A DNA stretch of 64,000 bases from Hermatobates lingyangjiaoensis (taxonomy: Eukaryota > Arthropoda > Insecta > Hemiptera > Hermatobatidae). Position 1 is the stretch's first letter, and every line of letters starts with the position of its first letter. Shown here piece after piece: positions 28,955-40,307 of the stretch. The stretch covers positions 1 through 64,000 of the forward strand of contig JAPFBL010000571.1 of the NCBI GenBank assembly GCA_026182355.1. The letters run 5' to 3'. The position numbers were made by a program, and so were the translations under genes. The notes beneath the pieces are model-generated. The model saw only the letters and a list, made by a program, of their open reading frames with translations. It searched no databases and was not told the origin of the DNA.

Positions 28955-31900
28955 CGATTTCACGAACTAAATAAACTATATTGACAAAAAGAACAGACCG
29001 AAATGAAAGAGAAACAGTTTCTGTTTTATTTCTGTGTGTTCATTTTGTCAATATATGGTAGTTTATTTAGTTCATAGAATCGTTTCAGTTAATTGATTAC
29101 GTGTGAACTATTCACCGCCTTTGAAGTTTGATATATATATATAATAAGATATTTAATATAATTTTATGTAATATATAATTTTTATAAATTCTATATAATA
29201 TAGATAATTATATATATATATATTACATAGAATAGTCAACAATTTTAATTAATATTTAATACAAAAGAACGTCATGCTGATGAAGGAATTACGGTCATAC
29301 TAATAAGAAAGTTTTATCAGTAAGTATTCAAATAATGGAGTGTTTTTTTTTAAAAAACATTATTCGTATCATTATGTGGCTGATAAATTTGTTAATGAAT
29401 TACCTCAAACGAGACTGGAATAGTACTAAAGAAACGCAAATAACCGTTGTGATTAACATCTTTGCATATAATTTAAAGACTTAGACAATATTTACATATT
29501 AAATATGCTCTAACAGTTTCTCAAGCGTTGTACAAATATAAACCCTAGATTTCACAATTATTTAAATATTTTTGGGTATTTAAAGATTAAATGGATCATC
29601 AAAACGGGTTCATTGAACTTTTGAAAACTCTTCCACTCTTTGTGTTCATCCTTTCTTCAACTTTTGTAGAATTGTAGTTTGTAGATTCATATATTTTATG
29701 TGGATATATGCTTCTTTTTTTTTTTAAGTTATAAGGTTTGTAGAAAAAAACTAAAATTTGAACCACCAAATTACTTCTTTCTCTTTCCTGCTTGATGTTT
29801 ATCTGGTTTTTTTTTTATTATTTTGTTATTTATTTTGGTAGTTACCTTCAAAAACTTGTCTTTTATATTAAAAAAAAAATGAGGTATCTTTTTTATTTTG
29901 GGATAGTGGTCTTTTCGTTTATTATTCTGAAATAAGTCAAAAATCTTGTGATTAGTTAACGGTTATAGCCAGTGTAAGAAAGGAAGCAACATTTATGCCA
30001 TATGTTTTAAGTTGTCAGACTAAAAGATTTGAGCAAACTTGATCGCAGGGGTTTGTGTTAAACCCTGTCCTTGTAATTAGTTGCTTTTAAAAATCTTTTG
30101 AAACTTTTCTAATGCCTCTATTTATAGAATAGTTCAAAACAATTGGAATTGCAAATGACCTTGCTATAATATGTTTTGCAGGGACTAAAAGGGACATTGA
30201 GGAGAAAGGTAATGACCTTAGTTACTGCAGGTTAAAATTATGCCAAGGTCAAACAATTCATTAGAAACTGCTTGGACTTAACGCTTAAAGGTGACATCTG
30301 AAGGCATAATCACCCCAGATTAATTTACATGAAGTTTAGATGTTTACTATCTTTTCAGATGTCGGGTTCTTGAGAGCTCTAATTCAGAAAAGATAACGAT
30401 ATAAGCATTAGAATAGATTTAATTATTTAAATTGGTCATAATCAATAAATTTTCAAGTTTATCGTTTCTTACATTCTAACAGTGCGGAATTTCGTGTACA
30501 TCAGCTTTATAAAAGCATTGTGACCTATGTTCGTTATTACCGAGCAAGAGTGTTTATGTAATCTTAAGTAGGCTCATTTTGAAGTATCATATCATAGAAA
30601 TGGCTCATTTGTAGAACTGTTATAACCCCGGTGGCTGAGCTGATTCCCAGAAATTCACTTCCTTATCTTAAACAAAATTCAGGGTAGAGTTGTACCTGTT
30701 TAGGAGACACACTTTCCCTAGCCATGATTACGCATGGCTCATATTCTCTGATTATATCACCTCAAGATAACAGTTCCTTAGTGACTGATTCATGAACCAG
30801 TGCCGCCAGTAACATTGATATAGTGTCATTGCTAGGTGAACACATGGCTTCCTTTCTTAAGATAGGAAATGGGTAAAGATGATATTCTTGGCAGTTATCA
30901 ATCATTGTAGGGTAAAAATCTAATGAAATTGTCTCCACATATAAAAATTTAATGATATAAACAACGCGTTTCGAACACGTAGTGTTCTTCCTCAGGCATT
31001 AACTAAAAAATACAATGACACCAGAGAGTTATCTCTAGTACAAAGTAAATAAGTACAAAAATTAATATAAAATAAAATAAGGCAGAAAGTACGAACCTAA
31101 GGATGAGTGCCTCTGAATAAGACTGACTGGTAATGGAATGGACATGGGTGGGGGTATAGGGTACATCTGTTTCTTATTCGAAGGCAGGTACATTTCGAAT
31201 AAGGCAATGTACCTGCCTTCGAATAAGAAACAGATGTTAGAATTAGTAATAATACATTCCGTCATACCTCGTAAAGTCTCTGTAAAGCTCGACCGGTTTC
31301 GGGTCCGCCTGGATCCCATCTTCAAGAGCAAGAGATCCAGGCGGACCCGAAACCGGTCGAGCTTTACAGAGACTTTACGAGGTATGACGGAATGTATTAT
31401 TACTAATTCTAATATTACTAACCTCAGTGGAACTAACCCATTAACTATAAGAAACAGATGTACCCTATACCCCCACCCATGTCCATTCCATTACCAGTCA
31501 GTCTTATTCAGAGGCACTCATCCTTAGGTTCGTACTTTCTGCCTTATTTTATTTTATATTAATTTTTGTACTTATTTACTTTGTACTATAGATAACTCTC
31601 TGGTGTCATTGTATTTTTTAGTTAATGCCTGAGGAAGAACACTACGTGTTCGAAACGCGTTGCTTATATCATTAAATTTTTATATGTGGAGACCATTTCA
31701 TTAGATTTTTACCCTACAATGAGTAAATACTACATAATAACTGATTGCACTACATTAGAATTAGAGTTATCAATCAATATGGCCAACCAATAAGTGATCA
31801 TTTATCCCTAGTTTAGAATAACCAAGGCAACATCTAACACTGCTTTTATCCTCCCAGGAGAATTTCATTATCTATGGATTGTTTAGGGATACGTTTATGT

Positions 31901-34900
31901 TAATGTTTATGGATTGGTGACAAGATGACTAGACACATTCTAGAACAGTATGGTTTTAACAGCGGTTTTATGCACCTAAAGTACAGAATGGGATATCTAT
32001 AAAGGATTTGTGTTTTATATCACTATGATTTTGTTTTATTTAATTAGTTCAATCGTCTTTAGAAATTGCTATTATATCACGTCTAAGAATTACAACGTCT
32101 AAACCACAATACGAAATAAAAAAAATGACTAAGGTCTGCTGATTACTTACATTAGTTTAGATGTTAATTTTTATTTCACGTGTTTATTAAGAAATCTTGT
32201 TTTAGATATATATGTATATTCACAATAAAAAAAAAGCAATCCAAAACTTCAACTGAAGGTCAATATAGATAAAAAAAAAGTAGATAAATTAAGGACACAT
32301 TTACATTTTTTAATTTTTGGTTTGAACCGTATTCAGGAGAGATGATATAGGGAATCACAAGAACACTTTTTTCTCACTAACCATGAGAAAAATAACCTCA
32401 TTTATAGTTTGGGATTTATAGGTTAGTTGGGTAGTCCCAACTAACCTGAATGTAACAAATGCATATTTTGGTTAGTGACCAAAAATGTTGGATGCGCGCC
32501 CAGTCAGAAATGATAAGGTAGACAAGAATCAAATTAAAATGAACTATAGAACTATAAAAAATGAAGTATAAAAACAAAAAATTAATATAATGAATAGAGA
32601 GGGATGAACAAATTTTGGAATCTTTTAAAATTCACACTTATCAAATAAATCAATATATAACAGTAGGAAACGTCCAATGAAGATAGAAAAGTCAAAAACC
32701 TTTCCAAACAAAATCCAAAGATTTTATTATAATTGTTATTTTATTTTTATCGTGATTGCTTTTTGAAAAGTCCAAAATATAGTACTTGGTTTTTAGCACT
32801 TTGAAGTATGCATTAACAGTAATTGGCAGCAAGTTCTTGATTACTTTAATCAACTCCAAAAATGATTTGTTTTGCAAAAGAAAATCAGCCCAATCATAAT
32901 AACAGGCAATGTTGTTGTCCTTGGAAGTTTCAACTACTTTGGATTATAAGTCAACTTTTGATTTTCTTTTGTTAAATTGAAAACAAGTCATTTTTATCCT
33001 ACTCAATTCTTATCATAAATATTTATTTAAATTATATTTATAATTTTCAATTTCAATTTTGTCAATAATTAAAATATTTATTGTCATAATATACTTTAAA
33101 CAAAAAAAAAAATTTTTTTTGGAAATTTATTATTGTTAAATATACTAAATAACTTTTATTCTGTATAGTGATATACGTTTCATAAATCTATAATCATGGA
33201 CTGATATATACGAAACAGAATATGGTCCAAACAGATATCAAATAGGATTCATATTATAAAAGTATTGCGTCTAATCAGGTTTTTACCTGAAGGTATGTAT
33301 ACCAAGAAATGAGTTATCAAACCGGATCTAGATTAGGTTGGATTGCAGTGGCTGACTTACGGGAGAACTCAGATAAATTGGGTCTTTGTGATATCGTACA
33401 ATAAACATTCTCCATTAAGAGTTTTAAATTTTGCCTGATACAAATGCATTTAGAGTAGTGATCATTTAACGAGTACATGAAATCGTGCAGGCCCGGGACC
33501 GACGGCTTAGCCCCCCCCCCCCCTCATATGCCTTCACCTTGTTGTGGTTGGGGGGGGGGGGGGGGGGGGCACGCCTGGGTGGTTGTTCCTTCATGGCGTG
33601 AACTAAGAAAGGCACATATGGGCGGACGGTTAGCCTGGGTCCGAAGGTCCGAGGGTGGAAAGTCCACTCGCGTCCTCTAGCTGGCTTGGGTGACAGTCTG
33701 ACATTTTTAGCCAGATGTGGTTAATGCCTTTTTTTTTTAACACTTCTCTTGCTGGGCTTTGTGGTGTGGTTGTGTTCTTGGGTTGGTTTTAGGTCCGTGG
33801 GGTCTGCTCGGAGTGCCCTGCGGGATTACCTTTCCTTTCGGCCTCGTGTGCCTGTCGCCTGTCTTTTTCAAGACTGCACTTTTTGGGGCTTTACGGGGTG
33901 GCTGTGTCCTTGGGTTTGGGGTCCGTGGGGTCTTCTCGGCCTGCTCTGCGGTATTACCTATCCTTCCAGCCTCGTGCGCTTGTCGCTTGTCTTTTTCAAG
34001 ACTCCACTTTTTGGGGCTTTACAGGGTGGCTGTGTCCTTGGGTTTGGGGTCCGTGGGGTCTTCTCGGCCTGCTCTGCGGCATTACCTGTCCTTCCAGCCT
34101 CGTGCGCTTGTCGCCTGTCTTTTTCAAGACTCCACTTTTTGTGGCTTTACGGAGTGGTTGTGTCCTTGGGTTTGGGGTCCGTGGGGTCTTCTCGGCCTGC
34201 TCTGCGGCATTACCTATCCTTCCAGCCTCGTGCGCTTGTTGCCTGTCTTTTTCAATACTCCACTTTTTGGGGCTTTACGGGGTGGTTGTGTCCTTGGGTT
34301 TGGGGTCCGTGGGGTCTTCTCGGCCTGCTCTGCGGCATTACCTATCCTTCCAGCCTCGTGCGCTTGTTGCCTGTCTTTTTCAATACTCCACTTTTTGGGG
34401 CTTTACGGGGTGGTTGTGTCCTTGGGTTTGGGGTCCGTGGGGTCTTCTCGGCCTGCTCTGCGGCATTACCTATCCTTCCAGCCTCGTGCGCTTGTTGCCT
34501 GTCTTTTTCAAGACTCCACTTTTTGGGGCTTTACGGGGTGGCTGTGTCCTTGGGTTTGGGGTCCGTGGGGTCTTCTCGGCCTGCTCTGCGGCATTACCTA
34601 TCCTTCCAGCCTCGTGCGCTTGTTGCCTGTCTTTTTCAATACTCCACTTTTTGGGGCTTTACGGGGTGGTTGTGTCCTTGGGTTTGGGGTCCGGGGGGGT
34701 CTTCTCGGCCTGCTCTGCGGCATTACCTATCCTTCCAGCCTCGTGCGCTTGTTGCCTGTCTTTTTCAAACTCCCTTTTTGGGGCTTTACGGGGGTTGTGT
34801 CCTTGGGTTTGGGGTCCGGGTGGGGTCTTCTCGGCCTGCTCTGCGGCATTACCTTCCTTCCAGCCTCGTGCGCTTGTTGCCTGTCTTTTTCAATACTCCA

Positions 34901-37513
34901 CTTTTTGGGGCTTTAGGGGTGGTTGTGTCCTTGGGTTTGGGGTCCGTGGGGTCTTTCTCGGCCTGCTCTGCGGCATTACCTATCCTTCCAGCCTCGTGCG
35001 CTTGTTGCCTGTCTTTTTAAACTCCACTTTTTGGGGCTTTACGGGGTGGTTGTGTCCTTGGGTTTGGGGTCCGTGGGTCTTCTCGGCCTGCTCTGCGGAT
35101 TACCTTCCTTCCAGCCTCGTGCGCTTGTTGCCTGTTTTTTCAATACTCCACTTTTTGGGGCTTTACGGAGTGGTTGTGTCCTTGGGTTTGGGGTCCGTGG
35201 GGTCTTCTCGGCCTGCTCTGCGGCATTACCTGTCCTTCCAGCCTCGTGCGCTTGTCGCCTGTCTTTTTCAAGACTCCACTTTTTGTGGCTTTACGGAGTG
35301 GTTGTGTCCTTGGGTTTGGGGTCCGTGGGGTCTTCTCGGCCTGCTCTGCGGCATTACCTATCCTTCCAGCCTCGTGCGCTTGTTGCCTGTCTTTTTCAAT
35401 ACTCCACTTTTTGGGGCTTTACGGGGTGGTTGTGTCCTTGGGTTTGGGGTCCGTGGGGTCTGCTCGGAGTGCCCTGCGGCATTACCTTTCCTTCCGGCCT
35501 CGTGTGCCTGTCACCTGTCTTTTCCAACACTTCTTTCTCACGGTGATGGCACAATTACGACTTAAGCTGCATCCTTAGGCTTCGCAATCTTAGGCTGATG
35601 TCTGCGGGTGGAAAGTCCGCCCAGTTCTGCACTAGTCCTGGAGTTGGACCCAAACTTCTCTATTCTTTTTATTCAAACGATGCTGGTTATGGAGGACTTA
35701 GGTTTGCCTGGCCGCAAATTTAATTAAATTAAATGCTTGAAATAGACCGAATGGTTATAGACCCATATAGGATCTATAAAAAACATGATGTGTACCACCC
35801 TACAAATAAGTGGTAAAACAAACAGGTAGAATACCATCTGAGATATGTAACAATGGATATACACGAAACAAGATATATATATGCATCAAAGAGGATATTT
35901 AAAAAAACGAACATAGTCCCAAGTAAATATTATACATAAGAAATAAAGAAAAATATTTATCAGCTCCATTATACCACAGATAAATGAGATTTCTGCTTAT
36001 CATACCCTTTTAAAATGCTAATGGTCAGAGTGGTAGTCGATTTAATCTAATCTGCATCATTTACGAATTTACTAATGCTATTGATCTCTCTTGAAAACCG
36101 ATGCAATCTTTCAATAGTCTCTCATTTATTTCCGACAGCAATTCTACCATTTTTTTGGTGTTTGTAACAACAAGGTCACAGGAATACATCCCTCTGATGA
36201 CCCTAGACCAAACCATTTTTTCTGTTAACTAAATCAGCAGTCGAATATTTGTTGAAAATAAACCTAATATGAGACAATGGTGGGAAGTCCCATTTTGTAG
36301 ACTTTTGTAGTTAACGTGTATAAGAGAAATTGAGATATCGAGTAGATTTATTTTAGCAGCCCGAATTAAGAAGTAAGTAGGAATTAAGTTGTAAGTAGGG
36401 ACAAAGCTAAAGATACACAACTTTTACTACAGGTGTAACTTAATAGTGGATATTTCTGGTGTTATAATGTGCATTAATGGTGCATTAATCACACATTCAT
36501 CAAACTTTTTTCAGTTAATACTGAATAAATACTAAGTACAAAGTATTTTGTGTTTAATATGAAATTTCAAGATTACAAAATGAGAAGATGAGGAAAAAAA
36601 CAAGTACTTGCTTTAACGTAAAGAAAAAATAAAGTTAATCTATCTCAAAAAAAATGTTCTTTTCTAAATTATTAACTCTATAAGAACTAAATGTCATTAA
36701 GATTTGTTCAAACGTACTAATTCCAGAGTTTTAGAAAAAATAGAATGCAAACCCACTCATCCTTTTAAACCACCATCCTGTCATTCACGTCCAGATTATC
36801 GGAATAATATCTAAAAACAATTCAGAGACCTCAAAATGTGTAAATCTTTCAAACATTTTAAAATCGATTTGAAATCATGACCATTTAAGTTTTTAGTTTT
36901 ACTGATAAACAACTATTTAATTTTGAATTAAAAATATGAATCATTTATTTTTTCAAAATATAACAACCATTTTAAATGCCAAGGGTAGTCCAATGGCTTA
37001 TTGGTAAGCCTCTGGACTAGTAGATTCTGGGTTAAATTCTCACTATGGTCCTTGGTTTTTTTACGTCAAAGGTGAAAATGAAATATGAGCTGGACGACCC
37101 TCAGAGAGGGAGTTAAGGCTTCTGTCTAGAGCCTGTACAATGCACTGTAATTATATATATATATATATATAAAGATTTCACATAAACACGTCAAATAACA
37201 ATCAATGATCAAACCACAATAAGAAAATGGGAAAACAAGACTAAGATCTTTTAACCGTAACAAGCGGTCTTCGTCAGAGTCAACTGAGTTGGGTTTATTA
37301 TTATGAGTTTATAATAATTTTTTATTATTATTATGACGGCAAGAAACCGAAACGATCAAAAAATGTAAATGTTAATCTCATTTTTATGTTTTCTAGTTGC
37401 ATATATATATATATATATAATATAAATATATATATACAATTCACATATACAGGTGAAATAACAATCAATGATCAAAGAACAATATCATTTCCTATTTCAA
37501 GTTGTAGTTTGAT

Positions 37514-37563
<50 letters not shown>

Positions 37564-39855
37564 GAGTGAGAGAGAGAGAGAGAGAGAGATTTCACATAAA
37601 CACGTGAAATAACAATCAATGATCAAACCACAATAAGAAATGGGAAAACAAAACTAAGATCTTTCAACCGTAACAAGCGGTCTTCATCAGAGTCAAAAAC
37701 CCAACATTTGGGTTTAAATAACTTGTCAACTTTAAGTCTAGTATGTTTCTTACATACCTTCTCGAGTTTTCTTATATTATTCCTCCATATTTCAGAAGAC
37801 TTCTTCTGTATTCTATGGTGAAACTTTCTTGACTGCTGGGTCATGATTACGAAAATTGGTATACTTTGGGAGCAGATCTTCTTTTAAACATATATCATTA
37901 AATAACTTGCCAACTTTAAGTCTAGTATGTTTCTTACGAGAAAACTCGAGAAGGTATGTAAGAAACATACTTGACTTAAAGTTTGCAAGTTATTTAATGA
38001 TATAAGTTTAATATAAGTTTAAAAGAAGGTCTGCTGCCAAAGTATACCAATATATATATAAAGATTTCACATAAACACGTGAAATAACAATCTATGATCA
38101 AACCACAATAAGAAATGGGAAAACAAGACTAAGATCTTTCAACTGTAACAAGCGGTCTTCGTCAGAGTCAAAAAACCAACTGCTTAGTCTTAGATCTTAG
38201 TCTTGTTTTCCCATTTCTTATTGTGGTTTGATCATTGATATATATATATACACATAGTCTCTAATTTTTGGTTGAACCGTGTTCAGGAGAGATAAGAGAG
38301 GGAAACCAAGCGCACTGGTACAGAGACGGCTGCAGACCAACAATGTTGCCACATATGCGCCCGGTCACAGAGAATAAGGTAGACAAGAATCAATTTATGA
38401 TTAAATTGAAATAGGAATATGAAAAATAGTAATAAAAATAAATAAAATAAAATGTGAGGAATGAACAGAAGAAATAATACGTAAATAAAAGTTATAGACT
38501 AAGGTTGAATAAAAAATAGAGAATAAAAATTAAAATGAATTAAATAAATAAAAAATATATAAGGTAAAAATGTGTATAAAAACATAAAAACCAGATGCAG
38601 AGATGCATTTCTTTTTAATCATATATGATTAAATCACAATATGAAATGGGTAAACAACTCAATTGAATTTTTGACTCTGACGAAGACCGCTTGTTACGGT
38701 TGTAATATCTTAGTCTTTTTTCCCCACTTCATATTGTGGTTTGATTATATATATATATATAAAGCTATTATAATTACTTATTATAAACAGCTGTTCGCTT
38801 AGTAGTCTAGGCCACATTTTTAATCACAATATTTTTGTACAAGATGATTATATTGACGAATATTACATAAAACATTTGATGAAATTATTGAATTATAACC
38901 TTTTTTTTAGCTAATTTGTTTTGTTCTTTGAATGTTCTAGCATTTTTTTTTTAACTTGAATGAGGTTTATTGCGTTGAGATGTGTTGAACATTGTTATTA
39001 TATCATCACACTTGTAAGGAAAATTAAATGTTGAAATGGGAGCAAGGCTGGTGGATATGATGCGGGGGGAGGTTAATTAAGAGAGAAGTGGAACTGGGGA
39101 AAAGGACTGTGGAGTGGCCCAATGGGTGGGGTGCTCGAGTTAGCTGCAAGGTGCCTAATGACGGCTATTCCCCGCCCCTTCTACTCCCCATTATCGATGC
39201 TTCTTAATACCATCTCTGAAGCACTCACTCTCTTTGTAGTTACCTTCCGTTTTACACACAACGACCCTTAACACTCTCACCCCTATATACAGCAGATAAC
39301 AAATAAAATTCAAAATAAACGACATCCTTGCAAAAACCCCTCCCATTGAACGAAACTAACATTAAGTTGTTTTAATTTCTTCAACGAGATAATTAAAATT
39401 GCCCGTTATATATATCAAGTTTTATTATTTTTTTTTATAACTTCTCTTAGCTTAGTCACTCTCTTAGTATCAATTAAAAATCTAATAATAACTTATTCTA
39501 TCCATACTCCCTTTCTACTTCACTCATCTGAATTACTTCTTATGTTTCTAATTGATTTTCTTAAATCTCTCTTTTTCTTAATATAACGCCTCAGTCTGCT
39601 TTTCCTATCCTTTCAATTTTTATTCTCCAAAAGAAGCTGTGTCCAGTTTGGATTGTTATTCTATTTATTAAGGAATATATATATATATATATATATATCA
39701 GTTCAAAATCGAAAGAAAGCAACACACAGAGAAAGGGACACACTTACAAACTCAAAATTTCGGATGATCCGCCTTCAGAAGAAAAGAGAAGGGTGACCAA
39801 GCGCGACGGTTGAAAGATCTTAGTCTATTTTTTCATTTGTTTTTGTAGTTTGAAC

Positions 39856-39895
<40 letters not shown>

Positions 39896-40250
39896 ATTTC
39901 ACATAAACACGTGAAACAACAACCAATGATCAAACCACAATAAGAAAATGGGAAAGCAAGACTAAGATCATTCAACCGTAACAAGCGGTCTTCGTCAAAG
40001 TCAAAAACCCAACTGAGTCAGTTGGGTTTTTGACTCTGACGAAGACCGCTTGTTACGATTGAAAGATCTTAGTCTTGTTTTCCCATTTTCTTATTTTCTT
40101 ATTGTGGTTTGATCATTGGATAATTTATATATAATTATATATATTAATATATTCCAATGATCAAACCACAATAAGAAAATGGGAAAACAAGACTAAGATC
40201 TTTCAATCGTAACAAGCGGTCTTCGTCAGAGTCAAAAACCCAACTGATTT

Positions 40251-40307
<57 letters not shown>

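Noticed and set aside
33749..35565. Three long overlapping plus-strand ORFs (423, 385 and 560 codons)
   Set aside because: They are the same 128-bp unit read in three frames; a unit length not divisible by three without stops leaves all frames open. No domain, no start context and no splice signals.
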